A program made the translations under genes and the position numbers. DNA of 33,861 nucleotides from assembly GCA_040512755.1 (NCBI GenBank), contig JBEVEP010000142.1, positions 1-33,861 on the forward strand, read 5' to 3'. The DNA is from JBEVEP01 sp040512755 (lineage in GTDB: Bacteria > Pseudomonadota > Alphaproteobacteria > Rhizobiales > Rhizobiaceae). Positions within the stretch are counted from its first letter, which is position 1. Every line of letters starts with the position of its first letter. Of this stretch, positions 26,489 through 33,861 are shown one piece after another. The notes beneath the pieces were generated by a model. It saw only the letters and a program-made list of their open reading frames with translations, searched no databases and was not told the origin of the DNA.

Positions 26489-26682
26489 CCTTCTCCCCCT
26501 GTGGGAGAAGGTGGATCGGCGCAGCGCCGAGACGGATGAGGGGTGTTGGGCGGAATGCGGCGCGGCCGAAAGGGCTGAGAAATCAGCGCTTGGGACTAAT
26601 CCTGAAGTGTCTCATTTCTTCCAGCACCCCTCATCCGACCTCGCCTTCGGCTCGGCCACCTTCTCCCACAGGGGGAGACGGG
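26489..26682. repeat. Type 1 compound palindrome, copy C
   Basis: About 194 bp with arms almost identical to copy B and a core sharing GCCGAAAGGGCTGAGAAATCA-like sequence with it. The small palindrome is shortened (GGCGCAGCGCC). It ends 12 bases past the xylA stop, so it would be transcribed at the 3' end of the xyl mRNA. Confidence 0.9.
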
Positions 26683-26694
26683 AAGGACCACCGT

Positions 26695-28005
26695 CTAAAC
26701 GTACCGGTTCACCACGTTCTCCAGGTATTCCTGGCGGCCGGATCGCGGCTGCGGCTCGATCTTCTTGTCCACCACCCGTGCGGCGATCTCCTCGAGCGTG
26801 CGCTTTCCGGAAAGCATGGCCTTGGCTTCGGCCGAGTTCCAGCCGGCGTAGCGATCGTCCAGCGGGCCGGTCAGCGCCTTGTCCTCGATCATCTTCGCCG
26901 CAGCCTTGAGCCCGCGCGCGCAGCAGTCCATGCCGCCAATGTGGGCGATCAGCAAGTCCTCCGGATCGAGCGACTGGCGCCGCAATTTGGCGTCGAAGTT
27001 GGTGCCGCCGGTCTTGAAGCCGCCACCGAGCAGGACCTGGTAGTAGGCAAGCGCCATCTCCGGCACGTTGTTGGGGAATTGGTCGGTATCCCAGCCCGAC
27101 TGATAGTCGTTGCGGTTCATGTCGATCGAACCGAAGATGCCGAGCGCGTTCGCCAGCGCCAGTTCGTGCTCGAAGGAGTGGCCGGCAAGGATCGCGTGGC
27201 CCTGCTCGATGTTGACCTTCACTTCGTTCTCAAGGCCGAAGCGGCGCAGGAAGCCATAGACGGTGGCGACGTCGTAATCATACTGGTGCTTGGTCGGCTC
27301 CTGCGGCTTCGGCTCGATCAGGATCGTGCCCTTGAAGCCGATCCGGTGCTTGTACTCGACCACAAGCGTCAGAAAGCGGCCGAGCTGGTCGAGTTCACGG
27401 CCCAGATCGGTGTTGAGCAGCGTCTCGTAGCCCTCGCGCCCGCCCCACAGAACGTAGTTCTCGCCGTTGAGCCGCTTGGTGACGTCGATGCACTTCTTCA
27501 CGGTTGCCGCAGCATAAGCAAAGACATCCGGATCGGGGTTGGAAGCCGCCCCTGCCATGAACCGGCGGTGGGAAAATAGATTAGCCGTGCCCCACAACAG
27601 TTTCACGCCAGTCTCGGTTATTTTGCCGGCAAAGTAGTCCGCAATTTCGTCGAGACGAGCCGCACTTTCGGCAAAGGTCGAGGCCTCCGGCCGCGCATCG
27701 GCGTCATGGAAGCAGAAGTACGGAACGCCCAGCAGGGAGAACATCTCGAAGGCGACATCCGCCTTGAGCCGCGCTTTCTCCATCGTGTCGCCGAACCATG
27801 GCCGCTCGAAGGTCTGCCCGCCAAAGGGATCGCCGCCCGGCCATGCGAAACTGTGCCAATAGGCGATGGCGAAACGCAGATGATCTTCGAGCCGCTTGCC
27901 AAGCACGACCTCATCCGGGTTGTAATACCGGTAGGCGAGAGGGTTGGTGCTGTCCGGTTCTTCGTATTTGATTTTGGCGATATCGCCGAAAAAACCGCTG
28001 CTCAC
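26695..28005 (-). CDS. xylA: Xylose isomerase, 436 aa
   Basis: Converts D-xylose to D-xylulose in the cytoplasm; homotetramer with two divalent metals. Class II length. All expected residues are present: His100 and Asp103 (FCFHDAD), Glu231 and Lys233 (IEPKPQEPTKHQYDYD), Glu267 and His270 (EQGHAILAGHSFEHE), Asp295, Asp306, Asp308 (SIDMNRND, WDTDQFP) and Asp338 (NFDAK). It starts with GTG, overlaps the xylB stop by four bases (GTGA), and uses an AGAGGAG site inside the xylB end, so it is translationally coupled to xylB. Confidence 0.98.
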   Translation of the reverse strand: MSSGFFGDIAKIKYEEPDSTNPLAYRYYNPDEVVLGKRLEDHLRFAIAYWHSFAWPGGDPFGGQTFERPWFGDTMEKARLKADVAFEMFSLLGVPYFCFHDADARPEASTFAESAARLDEIADYFAGKITETGVKLLWGTANLFSHRRFMAGAASNPDPDVFAYAAATVKKCIDVTKRLNGENYVLWGGREGYETLLNTDLGRELDQLGRFLTLVVEYKHRIGFKGTILIEPKPQEPTKHQYDYDVATVYGFLRRFGLENEVKVNIEQGHAILAGHSFEHELALANALGIFGSIDMNRNDYQSGWDTDQFPNNVPEMALAYYQVLLGGGFKTGGTNFDAKLRRQSLDPEDLLIAHIGGMDCCARGLKAAAKMIEDKALTGPLDDRYAGWNSAEAKAMLSGKRTLEEIAARVVDKKIEPQPRSGRQEYLENVVNRYV

Positions 28006-29456
28006 GATGACGCTCCTCTGATAGCTGGATAAAGCGCGCGATAGCGCTGATAGGCTTCGACAAATGCACTGGTCAGGGCCCGGTCCGGCTCGATGGTTTC
28101 GGCGGTTTCGGGCGGTGTGCAGACCGAGAGCGGGTCGGCCTTCTCGGCTGCAATCATTCCAAGCCGGGCCGCGCCGAAGGCTGCGCCGAAATCGCCGTCG
28201 GCAGGAATGTCGACCGCAATCCCGAGCGCCGTCGCTATCGCCTTCAGCCAGTAGCGGGAACGCGATCCGCCGCCGATGGCGGTGACGCGCGAGAGTTCCG
28301 TGCCTGCCGCTTGGAGCGCATTCAGGCTGTCGCGGAATGCAAACGCGACCCCTTCCAGAACCGCCTGTGTCAGAACGGAGCGGCTCGATTCGTGGGCAAG
28401 GCCGGTGAAGGAGCCGCGAATGACGGCGTCATTGTGCGGTGTCCGTTCCCCGGAAAGATAAGGGAGGAAGGAAACCCCCGTGGGCGCCTTCAGCTCGTCG
28501 CCCAATTCACCTGTCAGTTCCGCCGCCTCCCTGCCCGTAACATCGGAGAGCCAGTTGAGGGAATCCGTTGCCGACAGGATAACCCCCATCTGATGCCAGG
28601 CGCCCGGCAGGGCGTGGCAGAATGTGTGTACCGCGCTTTCCGGATTGGGCAGGTAGGAGCCGTTCGCTGCAAACAGCACGCCGGACGTGCCAAGCGAAAC
28701 GAATGCCGCGCCGGGTCTCACCGTTCCCATGCCGCAGGCGGAGGCGGCATTGTCACCCGCCCCACCGGCAACAACGACGTTGCTCTGCATGCCCCATTTG
28801 CCGGCAAGTTCCGCGCGAAGGGTTCCGCCCGGCTCGGTGCCTTCGACCAGCGCCGGCATATGGCTTTCGTCCAGACCGGTGGCGGCTAGCAGTTCCGGTG
28901 ACCAACGGCGGCTGGCGACATCCAGCCAGGCTGTGCCGGCGGAATCCGACATCTCGGAAATGTGCTCTCCAGTCAGCCAGAGGCGCAGATAGTCCTTTGG
29001 CAAAAGGACACGGCGGACGCGCGCAAAGACGTCCGGTTCTTTTCTGTTGACCCAGACCAGTTTTGGCGCGGTGAAGCCGGGAAAAACAATATTGCCGGTG
29101 ATTTCCCGGAAGCGCGGGTCGGCATCCAGTTCCGCGGCCTCGACAAAGCTTCGCGTGTCGTTCCACAGGATACAAGGCCGCAGCACCTGATCGCTTCCAT
29201 CGAGAAGTGTCGCACCGTGCATCTGACCCGAAAGCCCGATGCCGCGGACGGCGGCGAGTTCGTTCGGATGCGAGGCCTTCAGGGACGCCACGGCTTCTTC
29301 CGCTGCCCGCACCCAATCCGCCGGCTCCTGCTCGGACCAGCCCGGACGGGGGCGCGATACGTCAAGGTCGCCCGTCGCCGAAGCGATAATTCGCTGCGCG
29401 CCGTCAATCAGCAGCGCCTTAACTCCGGACGTGCCGAGGTCCAGCCCTAGATACAT
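28002..29456 (-). CDS. xylB: Xylulokinase, 484 aa
   Basis: FGGY-family kinase phosphorylating D-xylulose to xylulose 5-phosphate for the pentose phosphate pathway. Seen: phosphate-1 loop GLDLGTSGVKALL at the N-terminus, substrate motif GLSGQMHGATLLD, ILWNDTRS, catalytic Asp in GGAGDNAASACG, and the adenosine motif AIGGGSRSRYWL. Start at 29456 has GGGAGGAGAG immediately upstream; a longer frame to 29612 would run into the repeat. It is the first gene of the xylB-xylA operon, divergent from sbp. No XylR or LacI-type regulator or operator is visible beside it. Confidence 0.98.
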   Translation of the reverse strand: MYLGLDLGTSGVKALLIDGAQRIIASATGDLDVSRPRPGWSEQEPADWVRAAEEAVASLKASHPNELAAVRGIGLSGQMHGATLLDGSDQVLRPCILWNDTRSFVEAAELDADPRFREITGNIVFPGFTAPKLVWVNRKEPDVFARVRRVLLPKDYLRLWLTGEHISEMSDSAGTAWLDVASRRWSPELLAATGLDESHMPALVEGTEPGGTLRAELAGKWGMQSNVVVAGGAGDNAASACGMGTVRPGAAFVSLGTSGVLFAANGSYLPNPESAVHTFCHALPGAWHQMGVILSATDSLNWLSDVTGREAAELTGELGDELKAPTGVSFLPYLSGERTPHNDAVIRGSFTGLAHESSRSVLTQAVLEGVAFAFRDSLNALQAAGTELSRVTAIGGGSRSRYWLKAIATALGIAVDIPADGDFGAAFGAARLGMIAAEKADPLSVCTPPETAETIEPDRALTSAFVEAYQRYRALYPAIRGASS

Positions 29457-29528
29457 CACTCTCCTCCCGGCCAGATAGCGGGCTGATGTCGCACGCCTAA
29501 TACCAGCGGCTCTCATGCTTGGCCAATT

Positions 29529-29696
29529 GTGCTGCCCCTCATCGCCCTGCCGGGCACTTCTCCCCGTGCACGGGGAGAAGGCGCCTTCATTGCGGATTTC
29601 GCCAATCGCCAACGCTGCAAATTTCAGCGCCGTCGATGCGGCCAGCGTTCCTCTACCCGCTTGCGGGGAGAGGATGCCGACAGGCAGGTGAGGGGC
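29529..29696. repeat. Type 2 compound palindrome, copy 2
   Basis: About 168 bp; begins GTGCTGCCCCTCAT and ends CAGGTGAGGGGC, with hairpins TTCTCCCCGTGCACGGGGAGAA and CTCTACCCGCTTGCGGGGAGAG. Matches copy 1 (15698-15864) in reverse complement. It sits in the 579-base gap 29457-30035 between divergent xylB and sbp, 73 bases upstream of the xylB ATG, where the xyl promoter would be expected. Confidence 0.85.
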
Positions 29697-29807
29697 GCTA
29701 CAGACCGGTCAAAGTAGGAGCCATCAGTATAAGACGCATGCGGCAGTCCTCCCTGTCCCGAAGCTTCACAGCAAATTCCGGCACATGCAAGCAGTCAGAA
29801 TCGAATT

Positions 29808-29845
29808 CAGAAGCTTTTTTTCGTGACTCGCAAAAAATGCTTCTG
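29808..29845. promoter_or_regulatory. A/T-cored hairpin upstream of the sulfate operon
   Basis: CAGAAGC and GCTTCTG close a stem continued by TTTTTT against AAAAAA, with a small loop (CGTGACTCG). It lies about 190 bases before the sbp ATG and within the divergent spacer. The T-run in the left arm could make it an attenuator or a terminator for transcripts entering from the left; the role is unknown. A TATAAA at 29990-29995 may be the -10 of the sbp promoter, but no matching -35 stands out. Confidence 0.45.
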
Positions 29846-30035
29846 GCTCGTGTCCGGCTTTAGCGAAACACCGAATCCGGCCTCGCGCGGGCCAGGACTC
29901 CCGCAACAGGATTTTACCGGAACGGTGATTTTTGGAATAGCATTGCCCGCCGCAGGAACAATACGAACCGGCCGCGCATTATCATTCTCTATAAAATCAC
30001 TAGAGTTAACGACCAGATCAACCGGAGACAGTCTC

Positions 30036-31064
30036 ATGACCCATGTGCTTTCCCGAAGTCTCTTGGCCGGTATGCTTGCCGGTGCCATCCAGTTCAGCGG
30101 TCTGGGCGTTGCCTTGGCGGACACGACGATCCTGAACGTGTCCTATGACCCGACACGCGAGCTATACAAGGATGTGAATGAGGTATTTGCAGCCAAATGG
30201 AAGGCTGAAACCGGCGAGACGTTGACCATCCAGACTTCGCATGGAGGCTCGGGCAAGCAAGCGAGGGCGGTGATCGACGGTCTTGACGCCGATGTCGTTA
30301 CGCTGGCGCTGCAAAGCGATATCGACGCAATCGTGGAGAAATCGAAGAAGATCAACCCGGACTGGCGCAAAAGGCTGGAAAACAACTCCTCGCCCTACAC
30401 CTCGACCATCGTTTTCCTGGTGCGCAAGGGCAATCCCAAGGGGATCAAGGACTGGGGCGATCTGACCCAGGAAGGGCTGCAGGTGATCACGCCCAACCCG
30501 AAGACATCGGGCGGCGCGCGCTGGAACTACCTGGCCGCATGGGCATGGGCGAATGGTGAGTTCGGCGGCGACCAGGGCAAGATCAAGAACTATGTGGCCG
30601 ACCTCTACAGCCATGTTCCGGTGCTCGATACCGGCGCGCGCGGCTCTACGGTGACCTTCGCCGAGCGCGGACTGGGCGATGTGCTGCTGGCCTGGGAAAA
30701 CGAGGCCTATCTGGCGCTCGACGAGTTCGGGGCCGATCAGTTCGACATCGTGATCCCGCCGCAATCGATCCTGGCCGAGCCGCCGGTAGCGGTGGTGGAC
30801 GCGAATGTGGACGCAAAAGGCACAAGGAAGGTGGCCGAAGCCTATCTGAACTTCCTCTATTCGGAGGAAGGCCAGCGGCTCGCCGCAAAGCATCACTACC
30901 GGCCTTCAAAGCCCGAATTGGTCCCTGCCGGCGAACTGCAGAAGCTGCCGGAGCTGAAACTGGTTTCCATCGACGACCCAATTTTCGGCGGATGGGCGAA
31001 AGCGCAGCCTTATCATTTCGGCGATGGTGGTATATTCGACCAGATCTACAAGCCGGCGCAGTAA
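30036..31064 (+). CDS. sbp: Sulfate/thiosulfate ABC transporter substrate-binding protein, 342 aa
   Basis: Periplasmic sulfate receptor. Signal peptide MTHVLSRSLLAGML through VALA, cut before Asp-Thr. Mature protein starts TTILNVSYDPTRELYKDVN, with the sulfate-contacting pieces SHGGSGKQARAVIDGL, NPKTSGGARWNYLAAWAW and DTGARGSTVTFAERG, all typical of Sbp/CysP. CGGAGA precedes the ATG at 30036; the open frame to 29823 has no site. First gene of a four-gene sulfate uptake operon (18-base gap to cysT). Confidence 0.97.
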   Translation: MTHVLSRSLLAGMLAGAIQFSGLGVALADTTILNVSYDPTRELYKDVNEVFAAKWKAETGETLTIQTSHGGSGKQARAVIDGLDADVVTLALQSDIDAIVEKSKKINPDWRKRLENNSSPYTSTIVFLVRKGNPKGIKDWGDLTQEGLQVITPNPKTSGGARWNYLAAWAWANGEFGGDQGKIKNYVADLYSHVPVLDTGARGSTVTFAERGLGDVLLAWENEAYLALDEFGADQFDIVIPPQSILAEPPVAVVDANVDAKGTRKVAEAYLNFLYSEEGQRLAAKHHYRPSKPELVPAGELQKLPELKLVSIDDPIFGGWAKAQPYHFGDGGIFDQIYKPAQ

Positions 31065-31081
31065 GGGACTTCTAGCATTTC

Positions 31082-31933
31082 ATGACAACAGCACCCGCTA
31101 CGGCGGGGTGGCGGTTCAGACAGCCGAGCGTCATTCCTGGTTTCGGACTGACGCTCGGCTTCTCGCTTGCCTACCTGACGCTCATCATCCTCATACCCCT
31201 GACCGGTCTTGTCTGGCGCACGGCCGAACTGGGCTGGGCGGACTTCCTCGCCATCGCCACCGACCGCCGGACACTGCAGGCGCTGAAGATCAGCTTCGGA
31301 ACCGCGCTCATCGCAGCGGCCATCAACGTCATTTTCGGGACGATCGTGGCCTGGGTGCTGGTCCGCTACAAGTTTCCGGGCCGGCGGGTGGTCGATGCGA
31401 TGGTCGATCTGCCGTTCGCGCTGCCAACCGCCGTGGCGGGCATCGCGCTGACCACGCTCTATGCGCCGCGCGGCTGGATCGGGTCGCTGCTTGCCCCGCT
31501 CGGCATCAAGGTCGCCTACAGCCCGCTCGGCATCATCGTGGCGCTGGTCTTCATCGGGCTGCCCTTCGTCGTGCGGACCGTGCAGCCGATCATGGAGGAA
31601 ATTGACAAGGGCGTGGAGGAAGTCGCCGCGACCCTGGGCGCAACCCGGTTCCAGACCGTCTGGCGCGTGCTTTTCCCGGGCCTGGCGCCGGCGATCCTGA
31701 CCGGCTTCGCGCTCGCCTTCGCGCGCGGCGTCGGCGAATACGGGTCCGTCATCTTCATCGCCGGCAATTTGCCCTATGTGTCGGAAATCGCGCCGCTGCT
31801 CATCGTGATCCGGCTGGAGGAGTATGACTATGCGGCCGCGACCGCGATCGCCACGATCATGCTCGCGCTTTCCTTTGGCATGCTGCTCCTCATCAACCTC
31901 ATCCAGTCATGGAGCCGCAAGCGCTATGGTTGA
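31082..31933 (+). CDS. cysT: Sulfate ABC transporter permease CysT, 283 aa
   Basis: Inner-membrane permease with about six helices. The cytoplasmic ATPase-contact (EAA) loop is EEVAATLGATRFQTVWRVLFPG near residues 180-200, followed by GFALAFARGVGEYGSVIFIAGN, both diagnostic of CysT/CysU. The N-terminal region GFGLTLGFSLAYLTLIILIPL is the first helix. It overlaps cysW by eight bases. Confidence 0.97.
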   Translation: MTTAPATAGWRFRQPSVIPGFGLTLGFSLAYLTLIILIPLTGLVWRTAELGWADFLAIATDRRTLQALKISFGTALIAAAINVIFGTIVAWVLVRYKFPGRRVVDAMVDLPFALPTAVAGIALTTLYAPRGWIGSLLAPLGIKVAYSPLGIIVALVFIGLPFVVRTVQPIMEEIDKGVEEVAATLGATRFQTVWRVLFPGLAPAILTGFALAFARGVGEYGSVIFIAGNLPYVSEIAPLLIVIRLEEYDYAAATAIATIMLALSFGMLLLINLIQSWSRKRYG

Positions 31934-32807
31934 TGTGACGGCACCTTCCTCCGACCACGCGCCGCGCTTCCGTTCGCCGGTCACCGAAACCGGGCCGATC
32001 CGCTTCACTCTGATGGCGGTTGCCTTCCTCTTCCTCGGCATCTTCCTTGTGTTGCCGCTGATTATCGTCTTCATCGAAGCCTTCCAGAAAGGCTTTGGCG
32101 CATTCGCCGAACAGTTTTCCGATCCCGACACATTGGCTGCGATCAGACTGACGCTGCTGGTTGCGGCAATCGCCGTGCCGTTCAACCTCGTCTTCGGCAT
32201 CGCCGCGGCCTGGGCGATCGCCAAGTTCGACTTCAAGGGCAAGGCTTTCCTGATCACGCTGATCGACCTGCCCTTCTCCGTTTCGCCGGTGATTTCAGGT
32301 CTTGTCTATGTGTTGCTCTTCGGGGCGGGCAGTGTGCTGGGGCCCTGGCTGAAGGCGCATGGCATCCAGATTCTCTTCGCCGTGCCGGGCATCGTGCTCG
32401 CCACCGTGTTCGTTACCTTCCCGTTCGTGGCGCGCGAACTCATTCCGCTAATGCAGGAACAGGGTACTGGCGACGAGGAGGCGGCGATCTCGCTCGGCGC
32501 CAATGGCTGGCAGACGTTCTGGCATGTCACGCTGCCCAACATCAAATGGGGCCTGCTCTATGGCGTTCTGCTCTGCAACGCGCGCGCCATGGGTGAATTC
32601 GGTGGCGTTTCGGTTGTCTCGGGCCACATTCGCGGCTTGACCAATACGATGCCACTGCACGTCGAAATCCTTTACAACGAATATAACGCGGTCGGCGCCT
32701 TCGCTGTCGCATCGTTGCTGGCGGGCCTCGCGCTGGTAACTCTGGTATTGAAAACGCTGTTGGAAATCCGCTATGGCGCCGAGATCGCTGCAACGCGCGG
32801 ACATTGA
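31926..32807 (+). CDS. cysW: Sulfate ABC transporter permease CysW, 293 aa
   Basis: Second membrane subunit of the sulfate transporter. Start at ATG 31926 inside the cysT end (MVDVTAPSSDHAPRF); the ATG is in a CGCTATGG context and coupling by overlap is likely. EAA loop DEEAAISLGANGWQTFWHVTLP and MGEFGGVSVVSGHIRG are CysW hallmarks, with six predicted helices. Seventeen bases separate it from cysA. Confidence 0.97.
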   Translation: MVDVTAPSSDHAPRFRSPVTETGPIRFTLMAVAFLFLGIFLVLPLIIVFIEAFQKGFGAFAEQFSDPDTLAAIRLTLLVAAIAVPFNLVFGIAAAWAIAKFDFKGKAFLITLIDLPFSVSPVISGLVYVLLFGAGSVLGPWLKAHGIQILFAVPGIVLATVFVTFPFVARELIPLMQEQGTGDEEAAISLGANGWQTFWHVTLPNIKWGLLYGVLLCNARAMGEFGGVSVVSGHIRGLTNTMPLHVEILYNEYNAVGAFAVASLLAGLALVTLVLKTLLEIRYGAEIAATRGH

Positions 32808-32824
32808 TTTCAAAGGGTCAATAA

Positions 32825-33861
32825 ATGGAAGTTCGCGTCGCCAACGTACGCAAGGAGTTCGACAGGTTTCCAGCCCTGCGCGATGTCTCGCTGGATATTC
32901 GTTCCGGTGAACTGATTGCGCTCCTGGGTCCGTCCGGCTCCGGCAAGACGACGCTGCTTCGCCTCATTGCAGGTCTCGAACGGCCGACGAAAGGCGCCAT
33001 CTATTTCGGCGACGAGGATGCTTCGCTGAAGACGGTGCAGGAACGCAATGTCGGCTTCGTCTTCCAGCACTACGCGCTTTTCCGGCATATGACGGTGGCC
33101 GATAATATCGGGTTCGGGCTGAAGGTGCGCCGCACCAACCGCCCGGCGGACCGCGAGATCAAGCGCAGGGCATCGGAACTGCTCGACCTCGTGCAGCTTT
33201 CCGGCCTCGAGAAACGCTATCCGGCGCAATTGTCCGGCGGCCAGCGGCAACGCGTCGCGCTGGCGCGCGCACTTGCCATCCAGCCGCGTGTGCTCCTGCT
33301 CGACGAGCCGTTCGGCGCACTCGATGCCCAGGTGCGCCGCGAGCTGCGGCGCTGGCTGCGCGAAATCCACGACAAGACCGGTCACACGACCGTTTTCGTC
33401 ACGCATGATCAGGAAGAGGCTTTGGAGCTCGCCGACCGCGTGGTCGTGATGAGCCAGGGCCGCATCGAGCAGGTGGGCACGTCTGACGAGGTCTACGACA
33501 CGCCCAATTCGCCGTTCGTATTCTCCTTCATCGGCGAATCGAGTTCACTTCCGGTCAGAGTCGACAAGGGCCAACTGTGGATTGGCGACTGCGCGATCGG
33601 CATTTCAGCGCCGGAGGCGCCGGACGGAAACGCTGTGCTCTATTTCCGGCCACACGACACCGAACTGCTCGATGGCGCGGACAGCGGCATCACGGGCACG
33701 GTCGCGGCGAGCCGCCGCGTCGCCGGAACCCGCCACGTCGAACTCGAGATCGGCCCCGAAAAGCAGCGGGTCGAACTCGAAATCCCGACGTTCTACCCAG
33801 CCTCGGAGAAGACGCGTATCGCCTTCCGTCCGAAGAAGTGGAAGCTGTTTCCCGAGGAGGC
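32825..33861 (+). CDS. cysA: Sulfate ABC transporter ATP-binding protein CysA (cut by window edge)
   Basis: ATPase driving sulfate import; 345 codons present, no stop before the window ends. Walker A GPSGSGKTT (35-43), Q-loop Gln81 (FVFQHYALF), signature LSGGQ (136-140), Walker B VLLLDEP (156-162) and switch His194 (FVTHDQEEAL) are all in place. The C-terminal TOBE-like regulatory domain (YFRPHDTELL, then RVAGTRHVELEI) is typical of CysA. Usual family length is about 340-365, so little is missing. AAAGGG lies upstream of the ATG. Confidence 0.97.
   Translation, partial: MEVRVANVRKEFDRFPALRDVSLDIRSGELIALLGPSGSGKTTLLRLIAGLERPTKGAIYFGDEDASLKTVQERNVGFVFQHYALFRHMTVADNIGFGLKVRRTNRPADREIKRRASELLDLVQLSGLEKRYPAQLSGGQRQRVALARALAIQPRVLLLDEPFGALDAQVRRELRRWLREIHDKTGHTTVFVTHDQEEALELADRVVVMSQGRIEQVGTSDEVYDTPNSPFVFSFIGESSSLPVRVDKGQLWIGDCAIGISAPEAPDGNAVLYFRPHDTELLDGADSGITGTVAASRRVAGTRHVELEIGPEKQRVELEIPTFYPASEKTRIAFRPKKWKLFPEE

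Noticed and set aside
10213..29696. Repeats considered as a CRISPR array or insertion sequence
   Set aside because: Copies are kilobases apart, palindromic and without regular spacers; none encodes a transposase.

Overview
The window looks like a chromosomal segment of an alphaproteobacterium of the order Rhizobiales, most likely close to Mesorhizobium/Phyllobacteriaceae. This rests on high-GC coding sequence, a class III cyclase fused to a TolB-like/TPR module, groESL with both a CIRCE operator and an RpoH-type promoter, a PPi-dependent phosphofructokinase, and many palindromic intergenic repeats of the rhizobial mosaic kind. No tRNA, rRNA, CRISPR array, integrase or transposase is visible. 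The genus is an inference from gene content, not from a marker gene.

Layout. 1-1425 (minus): end of an RND efflux operon (periplasmic adaptor, then the start of the permease, cut by the window edge). 1734-5783: two large signalling proteins sharing a TolB-like + TPR module but with different heads, an adenylate/guanylate cyclase (minus) and an OmpR/CadC-type winged helix (plus), with a small secreted protein carrying an internal duplication between them. 5863-9102: a stress block of universal stress protein, small conserved-looking ORF, CIRCE, RpoH-type promoter, groES, groEL and a strong terminator. 9149-10197: a secreted CHRD protein and a YCII/DGPF protein. 10465-15589: a self-contained efflux operon (TetR regulator, adaptor, RND permease) with a palindromic operator inside its own promoter. 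15885-19687: PPi-phosphofructokinase, L,D-transpeptidase, metallo-beta-lactamase-fold hydrolase and LysE-type exporter. 19938-23281: an autotransporter split by an apparent one-base loss in a C-run of its proline-rich linker. 23641-26244: a TTC38-like TPR protein, an LHPP-like HAD phosphatase and a small hypothetical protein. 26695-29456 (minus): xylB-xylA, translationally coupled, for D-xylose entry into the pentose phosphate pathway. 30036-33861: a sulfate/thiosulfate ABC transporter operon (sbp-cysT-cysW-cysA, the last cut by the window edge).

The intergenic spaces hold at least three families of compound palindromes. Type 1 (three full copies plus one half) always begins 12-27 bases beyond a stop codon; type 2 has two copies in opposite orientation; type 3 has one copy; and two smaller palindromes supply the TAG stop codons of the genes they abut. 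I see no clear new defence or mobile system. The most unusual items are the shared-sensor signalling pair with its repeat-bearing secreted neighbour, the linker frameshift in the autotransporter, and the modular repeat families.
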